DNA of 64,000 nt from contig CAIMCD010000038.1 of NCBI GenBank assembly GCA_903839405.1, positions 1 to 64,000 of the forward strand, written 5' to 3'. The notes under the pieces were generated by a model. That model was not told the origin of the DNA and did no database searches. It saw only the letters and a program-made list of their open reading frames with translations. Shown here piece by piece: positions 19,108 to 28,730 of this stretch (within the stretch, counting starts at the first letter, position 1; every line of letters begins with the position of its first letter). The translations under genes and the position numbers were made by a program. Source of the stretch: an uncultured Chlorobiaceae bacterium (GTDB lineage: Bacteria > Bacteroidota > Chlorobiia > Chlorobiales > Chlorobiaceae).

Positions 19108-20308
19108 GCGCATAGATACAGATCGGACTCTGGGCCGCATCCCTGGTAAAAAAGAGAAAAGCGCTCTCGCTCTCACGAAGCTTGTATTTTCGGCGCAGCT
19201 CATCGGCTGAAAGCGGAAAGTCGCGCCGCTGGATACTTGCGCCCGCAATGGCGTGCCGCTGCAGGAATGCCCTGAAGCTTTTCGGCTTGTAAGCCGCGCA
19301 CGCAATTACCTGAAACGTTTTGCCGGGGAAATCCTCAACTTTTTTGTCGGAAGTAAGGTAATCAACGCTTTGGTTCACAAACTCAAGCCCGCAATCCCTC
19401 GCAAGCACGGCTGAAACTCTTGCCTTGATAATGGCCGGATCAGGCTCATAGAGATACTCCTTCACCGCGATGGCAACCACTCTCTCGGCCCCATCATCCC
19501 CATCGCAGCCGATAACCTCTTTTACCTCCTCCGAATCAGATTTCACGGAGACCGCCTTTACTTGCACCGCACCATCAGCGGGGTATGCGCGCTCAAGCTG
19601 GAGCAGAACCTCCTTGCACTCCCGGTCAACCGAGAGCACAATGATTGAGCGAAGGGAGGGCAAGAGCGCTTTCAGGCCGCTGATTTCGAGTGCCGGAGAG
19701 GCCTTGATGCAAACCTTCGGGGCACAGCGAAGCAGAAAATCATGAGCGGCTACCACATCCGGGCTTGCCGCCTCAAGCGCGATGGAGCGACGCCCCTCTT
19801 CACGGCGGGCAGGATCAACATAAATCCACTCGAATGAGTCAGGCGGATATGCGGCAAGCAGCTCCATACTGTCGCCCTGCTCGATGGCAACATTGTGGGT
19901 GCCGCTCGCCTTCAAGTTGTGCGCCATAAGATCACAAAGCAGCGGATCACGCTCGCAGTAAACCACGCTTTCAAAACCTTTTGCAAGCAGCATCGTATCA
20001 ACACCAAGCCCGCCGCTCAAGTCAATCAACCGCTTGCCGAAAATAAAGCTCGCCTTGTACGCCGCCGCACGCTCTCCAGAAGCCTGTTCAAGCGCCAGCG
20101 GAGTATAGAGAAGATGGTGACGTGAGAGGAGAGGCAATTTTTTGGCAGCTTTCCTCTGGCAGGCAAGCTGCTCGGCTATCGCCCGGATCGGCAGCTCCCG
20201 GGCGCCGTGAAAGCGCATGGCAAACCGCGCCGGGTCATCGGAGCTGTGGAGGAGCATAAAAGCCTGAGCCTCACTTTCAAGCAAACGGTGCAGTTCTTCT
20301 GGGGTCAT
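19040..20308 (-). CDS. class I SAM methyltransferase with THUMP-like C-terminal domain
   Basis: The central domain is a Rossmann-type methyltransferase: LIDLSGGLGVDTMLLA is the SAM-binding loop and EWIYVDPARREEGRR is a DPPY-like catalytic region (DPAR). The C-terminal about 75 residues (GKTFQVIACAAYKPKSFRAFL, IQRRDFPLSADELRRKYKL) match the THUMP-like domain of this family. Substrate is likely RNA but not established. It starts directly after the mrr stop codon (TGAATG) on the same strand, suggesting joint expression. Its 3' end overlaps ppx tail to tail. Confidence 0.82.
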   Translation of the reverse strand: MTPEELHRLLESEAQAFMLLHSSDDPARFAMRFHGARELPIRAIAEQLACQRKAAKKLPLLSRHHLLYTPLALEQASGERAAAYKASFIFGKRLIDLSGGLGVDTMLLAKGFESVVYCERDPLLCDLMAHNLKASGTHNVAIEQGDSMELLAAYPPDSFEWIYVDPARREEGRRSIALEAASPDVVAAHDFLLRCAPKVCIKASPALEISGLKALLPSLRSIIVLSVDRECKEVLLQLERAYPADGAVQVKAVSVKSDSEEVKEVIGCDGDDGAERVVAIAVKEYLYEPDPAIIKARVSAVLARDCGLEFVNQSVDYLTSDKKVEDFPGKTFQVIACAAYKPKSFRAFLQRHAIAGASIQRRDFPLSADELRRKYKLRESESAFLFFTRDAAQSPICIYALRVFPAGEAAPAGQGRSAAPEC

Positions 20309-21223
20309 TCAGCTCTCGACAAAATAGTCCGAATCCAGGCGCTTCAGCTCATAGACTGTATCGGTGGCAACACCCACACCGAAATCAATCATGAAACCCA
20401 CAAGCTGTATACCATCAATCAGAATAATTTTGCTCTCTATTGCCGAAACAAACTCGTGAACGCTTTTTGAAAAATCGGATGTGGTAATAAAAATTCCTTT
20501 TCTCGCTCGCTTGCCCTGCAAGGCTCCAGCAAACTTCTGGATTTCAGGACGTGAAACCGTGTTTTCCCATCGCTTTGCCTGAATGTAGATAATATCGAGA
20601 CCAAGACGATCTTCCTTGATGATGCCATCAATACCCTCATCACCACTGCGTCCGACAGCTTCACCCGCATCTTTGATTGAACCGCCATATCCCATTTTCA
20701 CAAGGACTTCAACAACAACCTTTTCAAAAAAAGCAGGGGATGCTGATTTCAACTGCAGAAGAAGCTCTTCGGCAAGAGTTTCACGAAGCACCATATATGC
20801 TTCGTCAAGACGTTCTGCCGGCGTTTTTGTCTCTTGCTCTTTCAGCAAAAATGGGTCATCCGCTGTAGAACTCTTCTGTTGAGGTTCACGCGCAGTCAGA
20901 TATTCCGGAAAGCGGCGAAGAAAAGCAAGGTTGATGCGCTCTGGAGACTCTTTGAGCACCGCTTTACCTCTTTCCGTGATACGAAAAACGCCCCGTCGGA
21001 CATTTTCAAGAAGCCGTGCCATTTTCATATGCGCCCGTGCCCAGGCAACACGATTATCAAAAACACGCTGCTGAGCGCTCGGCAACATTTGTTTCTGCTC
21101 CTCTGGAGTCAATCCATACTCACGAGACAATGTATCAATCGCGTCCCGGTTGGTATACTCCCGCCCGTCAGCACAAAGGCGAAGCAGCGGCAGCATGATG
21201 CTTTGAAAATCAGGAATCGCCAT
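20309..21223 (-). CDS. mrr: Mrr-type restriction endonuclease
   Basis: Mrr is a type IV enzyme that cuts methylated DNA. The N-terminal about 95 residues form the winged-helix Mrr_N domain (IMLPLLRLCADGREYTNRDA, RGVFRITERGKAVL). The C-terminal nuclease domain has FFEKVVVEVLVKMGYGG, the PD-(D/E)xK-type signature GRSGDEGIDGII followed by IIYIQAKRW, and KGIFITTSDFS. All catalytic residues look intact. No methyltransferase or specificity subunit of a classical R-M system is adjacent. Base composition looks more AT-rich by eye than flanking genes, which could mean horizontal acquisition. Confidence 0.92.
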   Translation of the reverse strand: MAIPDFQSIMLPLLRLCADGREYTNRDAIDTLSREYGLTPEEQKQMLPSAQQRVFDNRVAWARAHMKMARLLENVRRGVFRITERGKAVLKESPERINLAFLRRFPEYLTAREPQQKSSTADDPFLLKEQETKTPAERLDEAYMVLRETLAEELLLQLKSASPAFFEKVVVEVLVKMGYGGSIKDAGEAVGRSGDEGIDGIIKEDRLGLDIIYIQAKRWENTVSRPEIQKFAGALQGKRARKGIFITTSDFSKSVHEFVSAIESKIILIDGIQLVGFMIDFGVGVATDTVYELKRLDSDYFVES

Positions 21224-21298
21224 AAAAGCAGTAGTAATTCTTTATTCTAGAATCCATAAAATCTCTTGATATCTGCTGTACTCCCCCGAAAATCCCCA

Positions 21299-22990
21299 TC
21301 ACACCCCGACTTCGGCGCAGTGGGCTTCGACGAGTTTGCGGCGGAGCACCTTGCCGATGGTTGATTTCGGCAGGGCTGTAGTGAACTCCACATGTTTCGG
21401 GACTTTGTAGGCGGCCAGATCCTTGCGGCAGTGCTCGCGAAGTTCATCAACCGAGAGGGTGTGGCCTTCACGCAGCACAACCCAAGCCTTGACCGCCTCG
21501 CCCTGATAGGGATCGGGCACTCCGGCAACGCCGACTTCGAGCACCGCCGGGTGAACCGCTATGGCCTCCTCCACATCGCGGGGCCAGACCTGGAAGCCGC
21601 CGGGCTTGATGACATCTTTTTTGCGGTCAACAATAAAGAGGTAGCCATCCTCATCCAGATAGCCAAGATCTCCGGTATAGAGCCATCCGTCGCGCAGCAC
21701 AAGGGCGGTCTCCGTCGGGTTCTGCCAATACTCTTTCATGAGCTGGGGAGCCTGCATAATGATCTCACCGATTTCAAGCTCCCGAAGGGTCTCAAGGCCG
21801 TGCTCAGGCTCCACAATCCGCACCTCAACATCGGGCACGGGAATGCCTACCGATCCGTATTTGTAGGTGCCTAAAATCGGGGTAAAGACTGACGCAAGGG
21901 CCGATTCCGTCAGGCTGTAGGCATCAATAATCCGTCCGCCGGTCAGCGCTTCAAAGCGCTTTTTGGTTTCAAGCATGAGTGGCGCCGCGCCTGAAACACT
22001 GAGCTTGACCGATTTGAGAATGGTGTGGTCACGCTTGACTCTTGGATGGTTGATCAGTGCCGTAAAAAGGGTCGGCACACCGGGCAGGACGGCCGGTTTC
22101 AGCTTTTTAATGGTGTGGAGCAAGTCATCCATGTCCCTCGGGTTCGGCACCAAGGCGAGCGGATACCGCTCAATAAGCGCAGCAGTCATAATGCCAACCT
22201 GGGCGTAGACGTGAAAGAGCGGCATGTTGAGCAGAATAACATCTTTGCCTTTTTCAAGAATCACGCTGAACCAGCTCGCGATCTGCATACCGGTCATCAC
22301 CAAGCCCTGATGGGTAATGACAACACATTTCGGGTTTCCGGTGGTACCGCCGGAAAAGAGAAAGAGCGCCGGGTCGTCATGGCGGACCGGCACCGGAGTA
22401 AACTTCTTCCCCGAATGGGCCGCAATAAGCTCATGCATCCAGCAATCTCCACTCTGCAGTTGAATGCGGTGACCATCCTTTTTTTCTTTCAACAACGTAA
22501 AGAGCAGCTTGTTAAGCGGCGAGAGATACTCCTTGATATTGGTGGCAATCACCCGTTTAAGGCGGGAGTCGGGCTGAACCTCTTTGATTTTTGCATAAAA
22601 GGGGGTCAACACAATAGCCAGCACAGCTCCGCACTCATTGAGGGCATGCTCAAGCTCATGAACCGTATAGAGCGGATTCATCGGCACGGCAATCGCTCCG
22701 GCTTTCCAGATGCCAAGTTCACCGATAACCATCTGCGGCGAGTTGGGCATGATCAGAGCTACCCGGTCACCGGAGCCGATACCAAGCGAAAGTAGTGCAG
22801 CGGCAAGCGCGTCGCTACGACGTTCCAGCTCGCCATAGGAGAGGGTGGAACCCTTGAAGTAGAGTGCGGGGTGAGTTGGCTGCTCGCGGGCGCTTCTCTG
22901 GACAACATCAATAAGTCCCTCTTCCGGGTATGGGTGAAGCGTCTGGGGAACCCCCTTGTCGTAATGGCGAATCCAGGGTTTTGCTCTCAT
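21299..22990 (-). CDS. fadD: long-chain fatty acid--CoA ligase
   Basis: This AMP-forming acyl-CoA synthetase activates a fatty acid to its CoA thioester. The adenylation P-loop LFLFSGGTTGNPKC, LNMPLFHVYAQVG, the DAYSLTESA motif, GWLYTGDLGYLDEDGYLFIVDRKKDVI-type core and the C-terminal lysine in PKSTIGKVLRRKL are all present. The N-terminal extension IRHYDKGVPQTLHPYPE is typical of bacterial FadD. The substrate chain length cannot be told from sequence. It is a single gene with mrr downstream. Confidence 0.9.
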   Translation of the reverse strand: MRAKPWIRHYDKGVPQTLHPYPEEGLIDVVQRSAREQPTHPALYFKGSTLSYGELERRSDALAAALLSLGIGSGDRVALIMPNSPQMVIGELGIWKAGAIAVPMNPLYTVHELEHALNECGAVLAIVLTPFYAKIKEVQPDSRLKRVIATNIKEYLSPLNKLLFTLLKEKKDGHRIQLQSGDCWMHELIAAHSGKKFTPVPVRHDDPALFLFSGGTTGNPKCVVITHQGLVMTGMQIASWFSVILEKGKDVILLNMPLFHVYAQVGIMTAALIERYPLALVPNPRDMDDLLHTIKKLKPAVLPGVPTLFTALINHPRVKRDHTILKSVKLSVSGAAPLMLETKKRFEALTGGRIIDAYSLTESALASVFTPILGTYKYGSVGIPVPDVEVRIVEPEHGLETLRELEIGEIIMQAPQLMKEYWQNPTETALVLRDGWLYTGDLGYLDEDGYLFIVDRKKDVIKPGGFQVWPRDVEEAIAVHPAVLEVGVAGVPDPYQGEAVKAWVVLREGHTLSVDELREHCRKDLAAYKVPKHVEFTTALPKSTIGKVLRRKLVEAHCAEVGV

Positions 22991-23065
22991 GGCGATTTAT
23001 GCTTTTGCTTGTTCAGCTCTCTCTATGCAAACAGGATACATCCTTATAGGGTGCAAAACAAAAAT

Positions 23066-24358
23066 TTACCGAATCGTTTCAACAACATCGCACACCGCAG
23101 CGCAGAGGAGGCGAAGCTCCTCGTCCTGCATAATAAAGGGTGGCATCAGGTAGATCAGTCGGCCAAAGGGCCTGACCCATACCCCTTTTTCAACCAGGGT
23201 TCTCTGCACAGAGGCCATATCGACCGGCTTGTGCAGCTCCAGAACCCCTATTGCGCCAAGCACACGAAGCTCCGCCACGGTGCTGAAGCTCCGGCAGGGC
23301 AGAAGCCCCTGAAGGAGCCGGGCCTCAATGCGCTGAACCGATGCCTGCCAATCATAACTTTGTAGCAAGCCAATACTTGCAGAAGCCACCGCGCAGGCCA
23401 GAGGGTTAGCCATAAAGGTCGGGCCGTGCATGAACATGCCCGGATTACCCCCGGAAATCACTTCAGCCACCCGGTCGGTGGTCAGGGTGGCGGCAAGGGT
23501 CATGTAGCCGCCGGTCAACGCCTTACCTACGCACATGATATCCGGCACAATCCCGGCATGTTCCAGCGCAAACATCTTTCCCGTACGCCCAAAACCGGTG
23601 GCGATCTCGTCCAGAATCAGCAGCACACCGTAGTGGTCACACAACTGGCGGAGGCGGCGGAGATAGTGCGGCGAATAAAAGCGCATCCCCCCCGCGCCCT
23701 GCACCACCGGCTCAAGAATCACCGCCGCAATATTGCTATGATGCTCTTCAAGCTTGCGTTGCATATCAGCAAGATCCTCCTCGGTGCAAGGTTCATCAAA
23801 ACGGCAGGAGGGGGCCTCGGCAAAGTAGTGCTCCTGCAGTGCTCCCTTAAAAATCGAGTGCATACCGGTCACGGGATCGCAGACCGACATGGCTGCAAAG
23901 GTATCGCCATGATAGCCGGAACGAACGGTCAGGAGACGATTTTTTTGTGTTGCACCCAAAGCCTGCCAGTACTGAAAGGCCATCTTGATGGCAACTTCAA
24001 CCGACACGGAACCTGAATCGCTGAAAAAGACCTTCTGCAGCGCTTCGGGAGTCATGGCGATCAACTCCTTTGCCAGCCTGACGGCCGGTTCATGGGTAAG
24101 CCCGCCGAACATGACATGGCTCATTTTGTGCAACTGAGTCATCACCGCTTCATTGAGCACCGGATGGTTGTAGCCGTGAATGGCCGCCCACCAGGAGGAC
24201 ATGCCGTCAATAAGGCGGCGTCCATCCTCAAGCTCAAGATAGACTCCTTCAGCCCTTGAGACCGGATAGACCGGCAGGGGATGGGTTACGGAGGTGTAGG
24301 GATGCCAGATGTGATGGCGGTCAAAATCAAGATCAATGCTCGTTGATAACTGTGGCAT
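23066..24358 (-). CDS. bioA: adenosylmethionine-8-amino-7-oxononanoate aminotransferase
   Basis: BioA converts KAPA to DAPA with SAM as amino donor and PLP as cofactor. HIWHPYTS near the start, [53 protein letters not shown] and the PLP lysine in [17 protein letters not shown] are diagnostic; [14 protein letters not shown] follows. It is the last gene of the biotin operon, 38 bases after bioD. Confidence 0.97.
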   Translation of the reverse strand: MPQLSTSIDLDFDRHHIWHPYTSVTHPLPVYPVSRAEGVYLELEDGRRLIDGMSSWWAAIHGYNHPVLNEAVMTQLHKMSHVMFGGLTHEPAVRLAKELIAMTPEALQKVFFSDSGSVSVEVAIKMAFQYWQALGATQKNRLLTVRSGYHGDTFAAMSVCDPVTGMHSIFKGALQEHYFAEAPSCRFDEPCTEEDLADMQRKLEEHHSNIAAVILEPVVQGAGGMRFYSPHYLRRLRQLCDHYGVLLILDEIATGFGRTGKMFALEHAGIVPDIMCVGKALTGGYMTLAATLTTDRVAEVISGGNPGMFMHGPTFMANPLACAVASASIGLLQSYDWQASVQRIEARLLQGLLPCRSFSTVAELRVLGAIGVLELHKPVDMASVQRTLVEKGVWVRPFGRLIYLMPPFIMQDEELRLLCAAVCDVVETIR

Positions 24359-24396
24359 ACCGGCGGAGTTCTGTAAGAACGGTGTGAATAGAAACG

Positions 24397-25071
24397 TTAT
24401 AAACCAAGATGGCCGGCCCCGTCCTGCAAGAAAACACCCTCCTGCAGATCGACAAGCGGCACAAAAAAGCCCTCTTTCAGCAGGTAGTGGCGAATCGTCT
24501 CACGGGTATCGTCGGCTATCAGGGCATCGGTACTCTGAAAAGCGTTGTAGATAACCCCCTGGAGTTGGATCCCCCGTTTCAGGCAGGCCTCGATTGAGAG
24601 CAGGGTATGGCTGATGCTGCCGAGCCTTGGGCCGGTAACCAGAAGCAGAGGGTAGCCAGCTTCGCAGATATAGTCAGCAAAGAGCAGATCCCCGGCAAGG
24701 GGCACCAGAAGTCCGCCAACCCCTTCAAGCAGCACCAGATCGTACTGCTCCTGCAGGGCCTCGGTCGCCCGGCGGATCCTCTTGCAATCCACCTCCCTGC
24801 CCTCAAGCCGGGCCGCAAGATGGGGTGAGGCCGGGTAGTGGAACACAAAGGGGCAGCTTAAACCCTCCCGGTCAACCTCCTGTACCCCGATACCCATCAG
24901 GCGACGGTGTTCAAGGATATCTTCCGAAATACCCTCACACCCGGTCTGGACAATTTTCTGGGTAATGACCCTCTTTCCCGCGTCAAGCAAGGCTTTGGCC
25001 AGCAGACCGGTCACATAGGTTTTTCCGATCCCGGTATCAATACCGGAAATTGCAATAACTCTTCCCGTCAT
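24397..25071 (-). CDS. bioD: dethiobiotin synthetase
   Basis: BioD carboxylates DAPA and closes the ureido ring with ATP. The P-loop region is [36 protein letters not shown] and [19 protein letters not shown] are further family motifs. The 224-residue length fits. The start overlaps the bioC stop by 4 bases, and bioA follows. Confidence 0.96.
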   Translation of the reverse strand: MTGRVIAISGIDTGIGKTYVTGLLAKALLDAGKRVITQKIVQTGCEGISEDILEHRRLMGIGVQEVDREGLSCPFVFHYPASPHLAARLEGREVDCKRIRRATEALQEQYDLVLLEGVGGLLVPLAGDLLFADYICEAGYPLLLVTGPRLGSISHTLLSIEACLKRGIQLQGVIYNAFQSTDALIADDTRETIRHYLLKEGFFVPLVDLQEGVFLQDGAGHLGL

Positions 25072-25850
25072 GGCTCTCTCTTTTTAAGGCAACAGTAAAC
25101 CGGATGATAGGTCAGGGTGACCCCGCCCTCCGAAGCAAACAACTTCCAATACTGCTCAATAAAATGGTGGTAGCGGCTTTTACTCCACGGACGGCGACAG
25201 AGACCGTTAACGCCGGTCTGGCGAATATGGTGCAGCACGGCCTCCGGCGAACTGAACTCCAAACGCTGCTCCTCCTCCTCAATGGTAATCACCTCAAAAT
25301 AGCGGCTGGCAAGAATGGCAAGCTCCCCCGGCGTGTAATAGGAGAGTCCAACATCTTCAATCGTTGCGATTTCACGCATGTTTGACGGGCCGAAGGTCGT
25401 GAAGGCAAGCATCCCGCCCGCCTTGAGATGAGCCGATATCCGGCTGAAAAAGCTCTTCAGGTCATCGAGCCACTGCAGGGTGGCATTGGAGGCCACGAGG
25501 TCAAGTGACGAAGGAAGCGTTTTCTGCTGCTCAATGTCCCCCGCAAGAAAGTGAAACTCCTCAACCATGCATCGTTCAGGCAGCTCCTGAAGGCAAGCAA
25601 GGCTCTCCCCAACCAGATCGTTGGCATAATAAGCTTTCACGCGGCAGCGCTTCAACAGCTCGGCCATAAAAACCCCTGAACCCGAGCCAACCTCAAGCGT
25701 ACGCTCAAAGCTCCGTCCGGGCTCCTCACGGCAGATCATGGCCGTGAGTTTTTGGGCCATAAGGTTCTGAACCACCGCATGGCGGGCATAGCTCCCGAGC
25801 GTTCGCTGAAACCGTTCACATACCAGTGGCTTGTCGGTTATCTGATGCAT
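25068..25850 (-). CDS. bioC: malonyl-ACP O-methyltransferase
   Basis: BioC methylates malonyl-ACP so that fatty acid synthesis can build the pimeloyl chain. The SAM motif LEVGSGSGVFMAELL, the FQRTLGSYARHAVVQNLMA N-terminal region, DLVASNATLQWLDD and LAFTTFGPSNMREI are typical of BioC. It overlaps bioG at its start by 13 bases and bioD at its end by 4, which fits a tightly coupled operon. Confidence 0.94.
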   Translation of the reverse strand: MHQITDKPLVCERFQRTLGSYARHAVVQNLMAQKLTAMICREEPGRSFERTLEVGSGSGVFMAELLKRCRVKAYYANDLVGESLACLQELPERCMVEEFHFLAGDIEQQKTLPSSLDLVASNATLQWLDDLKSFFSRISAHLKAGGMLAFTTFGPSNMREIATIEDVGLSYYTPGELAILASRYFEVITIEEEEQRLEFSSPEAVLHHIRQTGVNGLCRRPWSKSRYHHFIEQYWKLFASEGGVTLTYHPVYCCLKKREP

Positions 25851-26527
25851 TCAAGCACCTCCTGCAGGGTCGTGAAATGAAAAAATGGAAAATGGGGCAT
25901 ATCGGCAATAACGGTTTGAGGCACTCCTCGCCATGCATGGTACTGCTGCTCCGCCAAAAAAACAAGATCGCGTCCGCCGATAATGGCATGATTGTAGTGC
26001 CAAAGGGCGCTCTTGGCAGCTCCGGCACGGTGCAACTGCTCTTTAAGGCTGTTCAGCTCCTCCTGCTGCTCGGCGGCGGTGCGGAGCGGGGCCATGCTCT
26101 CAAAAAGGGCCAGCTCTTCACGGCCACCGCACATCCTGCGGTAGAACCTCTGGCGGCTCCCTTCAGAGTAGGTTGCAAGGGTGGCCTCAAAGATCTCGGG
26201 CGCAATCCCTTTTCGGTCATCGACCGGAAAAAGGGTGCCGTTTATGGCAATCGCCCGTGCAATCGGAGGAAGCTCGGTATGGCGTGCGGCCCAGACCCCG
26301 AACGACCAGGCAACAAGCGTTATGCGAGCGTAACGAGCGGCTTCCATCATGACTCCCGCCTCCAGCTCCAGCGAACGGTAGTCGTAGCAGAGCAGAATAT
26401 CGGACGAGAGCCCGGCAAGCTCTGACTGCCGGAGCAGGTGATCGCCAATCCGGCGATCCATCCCCCAGCCGTTGAAGAGCAGCAGAAGCTCCTGGCTGCC
26501 CTCTTTTCGGAGCCATGCGGTTTTCAT
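25838..26527 (-). CDS. bioG: pimeloyl-ACP methyl ester esterase, BioG type
   Basis: BioG is an alpha/beta hydrolase that removes the methyl group from pimeloyl-ACP methyl ester, replacing BioH in some bacteria. The N terminus has LLLLFNGWGMDRRI, the nucleophile lies in VAWSFGVWAAR (Ser of the elbow), and the catalytic histidine in MPHFPFFH near the C terminus, matching the DUF452 family. Its location between bioF and bioC supports the function. It overlaps both neighbours. Confidence 0.93.
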   Translation of the reverse strand: MKTAWLRKEGSQELLLLFNGWGMDRRIGDHLLRQSELAGLSSDILLCYDYRSLELEAGVMMEAARYARITLVAWSFGVWAARHTELPPIARAIAINGTLFPVDDRKGIAPEIFEATLATYSEGSRQRFYRRMCGGREELALFESMAPLRTAAEQQEELNSLKEQLHRAGAAKSALWHYNHAIIGGRDLVFLAEQQYHAWRGVPQTVIADMPHFPFFHFTTLQEVLECIR

Positions 26528-27705
26528 GATCGCATAACCCTCTCCACAAGTTCAGGAATCGGGGCAATATCCTCCCACTGCAGGGTTGAGCGGAGCGAGA
26601 TGCGAATGCGGGCACTGTTTTCCGGCACCGTCGGCGGGCGCACCGGCAAGCAGAAAAAGCCGGCCTCCCTGAGGCTTGACGAAAGCGCAACCGCTCGTTC
26701 GTTTGAACCCGTAACCACCGGCACAATATGGCTTTCACCCGGAACATCAAACCCCCGATCCTGCAGTTCACCACGCAGTTTTGAGGCGAGTTGCAAAAGC
26801 GCCGCCCGTTCACGCTGCATCAAGGCCTGCCGCTCAAGGGTCCGAAGGCTCCAGCCGAGAATAACCGGCGGCAAAGCCGTTGTAAAAATAAAGGGCCTCA
26901 TGGTATTGATGAGGTACTCCCGCAAAAGCGGCTGCATCACAGCATAGGCCCCGGTGGAGGCAAATGACTTGCCGAAGGTGCCAACAATGATATCAATCTC
27001 CCCTGCCACCCCGGCACTTTCGCACAACCCCATCCCCCGCTCGCCGAATACTCCGGCGCCGTGGGCTTCATCAATAATAAGCAGTGCACCATACTGTTTC
27101 TTCAGGGCCACCAGCCGTGCAAGGTCGGCCAGATCACCGTCCATGCTGAAGACCGATTCGGAAACAATAAAGATTTGGCGGTAGCGCTCCCCGGCAGCGG
27201 CAAGCAGCTCTTCAAGATGATCGTAGTCCCGGTGGCGGAAGCGCTGGTAAGGGGCATCCGAAATCTTCATGCCGTCGATAATGCTCGCATGGTTCAACCG
27301 GTCACTCAATACAAGATCATGACGGCCCGTGAGCGCCGGCAGAATCCCGGTATTGGCATGATAACCACTGTTGAAAACCAGGGCCGCTTCACGCTGGTAG
27401 AGCGCGGCAAGCGCCTCTTCCAGTTGGTCGTAGAGCGGATGATTGCCCGTGAGAAGGCGGGAGGAAGAGCTGCTCATCGGGTAACGCCTCCCCTTGAACT
27501 CTTCGGCGTAGGCCGCAAGCAGCTCGCGGTCGTCACCAAGACCGAGATAGTCGTTCGAGGAGAGATTCAAAAAGCGGTGGCCGCCAAGCTCAATGCTCTT
27601 CCCCTGGCGGGCCGTTATACCGGGCAAAACCCGGTAGCGGTCGAGACCTTTAAGCTCATCAAGCTCACGGCGTATCCGTTCATGAAACGGCAAGAGGGCT
27701 CCCAT
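26524..27705 (-). CDS. bioF: 8-amino-7-oxononanoate synthase
   Basis: BioF condenses pimeloyl-ACP (or CoA) with alanine in a PLP reaction. Landmarks are FLNLSSNDYLGLGDD, LVFNSGYHANTGILPAL, DRLNHASIIDGM, LLIIDEAHGAGVFGERG and the PLP lysine in VGTFGKSFASTGAYA. The 393 residues fit. The first base of its ATG is shared with the bioB stop (TGATG), and the 3' end overlaps bioG by 4 bases. Confidence 0.96.
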   Translation of the reverse strand: MGALLPFHERIRRELDELKGLDRYRVLPGITARQGKSIELGGHRFLNLSSNDYLGLGDDRELLAAYAEEFKGRRYPMSSSSSRLLTGNHPLYDQLEEALAALYQREAALVFNSGYHANTGILPALTGRHDLVLSDRLNHASIIDGMKISDAPYQRFRHRDYDHLEELLAAAGERYRQIFIVSESVFSMDGDLADLARLVALKKQYGALLIIDEAHGAGVFGERGMGLCESAGVAGEIDIIVGTFGKSFASTGAYAVMQPLLREYLINTMRPFIFTTALPPVILGWSLRTLERQALMQRERAALLQLASKLRGELQDRGFDVPGESHIVPVVTGSNERAVALSSSLREAGFFCLPVRPPTVPENSARIRISLRSTLQWEDIAPIPELVERVMRS

Positions 27706-28709
27706 CAGGCAAAACTTGCAAGCTGGTCGGCAAACTTCTGGTCATCGGCAACATCGCGTCCCCTGGTTGTGAGGTAACCGCCTGTCAAGTAACCGTTTGC
27801 GCCCGACAACATCAGCAGGCCCTGAAAATCCTTCATCAACGTCTCCCGACCAGCGGCAAACTTGATGATTTTATGCGGGTGGACCAGACGGCAGATGGCA
27901 AAGGTTTTCACAATTTCAGCGAGCGAAACCGGCGCACTCTGCTGAAGCGGCGTGCCCTCAATCGGCACCAAAACATTGAGCGGAATAACGGTAACATCAA
28001 GCTCCTTGAGGGCAAAGATCATCGCTATACGCTCCGCCATGCTCTCGCCAACGCCGATAATGCCGCCGCAACAGACCGAAATACCGTTCTTTCTCAGCAG
28101 CTTGATTGTCTCGATCCGCTCTTCGACACTGTGCGTATCCGAAATCAGCTCCCCGTAGCGATCAGGAGCAACCTGGATATTGATATTATAGTGGGCGATG
28201 CCGTGCCGGGCAAGGGCTGCGGCCGGTTCTTCACCAAGAATGCCAAGCGAGGCACAAACGCTGAGTTCCGGCAGCTCCAGATGCAAGCGGTCAATCATGG
28301 CCAGCACCCGCTCAAACTCCGGCGTTATTTTTTTGTAGCCGTAACCACTTGTCACAATACCGAAATGGGAGACTCCTGCGGCAAAACAGTTCCTTGCTTC
28401 AATCAGCACCGACTCTTCATCAACCAGATCATAGACCTCAATTTCGGCCTGGTTGTGGCGGGACTGGGCGCAAAAACGGCAATTCTCACCGCACACGCCC
28501 GACTTGGCATTCATGATCGAACAGGCATGAAGCAACTCCGAGCTGTCGGCGTAACGGTTTTTCACCTTGTTTGCAAGCGAGAGCAGATCAAGCGAGAGTT
28601 CGCCCGGCAGCTCCGCAAGCAAAAGGGCTTCGGCTTGAGTGAGAGGTTCACCGCTCTCAAGTACCTTGTATGCGGCTGCAATAGCGGGATGAAGTGTTGT
28701 CTGTTCCAT
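27705..28709 (-). CDS. bioB: biotin synthase (radical SAM)
   Basis: BioB inserts sulfur into dethiobiotin. The radical-SAM cluster cysteines are in [11 protein letters not shown] (CxxxCxxC). [54 protein letters not shown] and the late [11 protein letters not shown] arginine region that binds the 2Fe-2S cluster are all present. At 334 residues it is full length. It lies 21 bases after birA. Confidence 0.97.
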   Translation of the reverse strand: MEQTTLHPAIAAAYKVLESGEPLTQAEALLLAELPGELSLDLLSLANKVKNRYADSSELLHACSIMNAKSGVCGENCRFCAQSRHNQAEIEVYDLVDEESVLIEARNCFAAGVSHFGIVTSGYGYKKITPEFERVLAMIDRLHLELPELSVCASLGILGEEPAAALARHGIAHYNINIQVAPDRYGELISDTHSVEERIETIKLLRKNGISVCCGGIIGVGESMAERIAMIFALKELDVTVIPLNVLVPIEGTPLQQSAPVSLAEIVKTFAICRLVHPHKIIKFAAGRETLMKDFQGLLMLSGANGYLTGGYLTTRGRDVADDQKFADQLASFA

Positions 28710-28730
28710 AAAATTTTATGACTCGTTTCG

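Noticed and set aside
22025..22795. 256-codon plus-strand frame over fadD
   Set aside because: Antisense shadow; no protein-like features.
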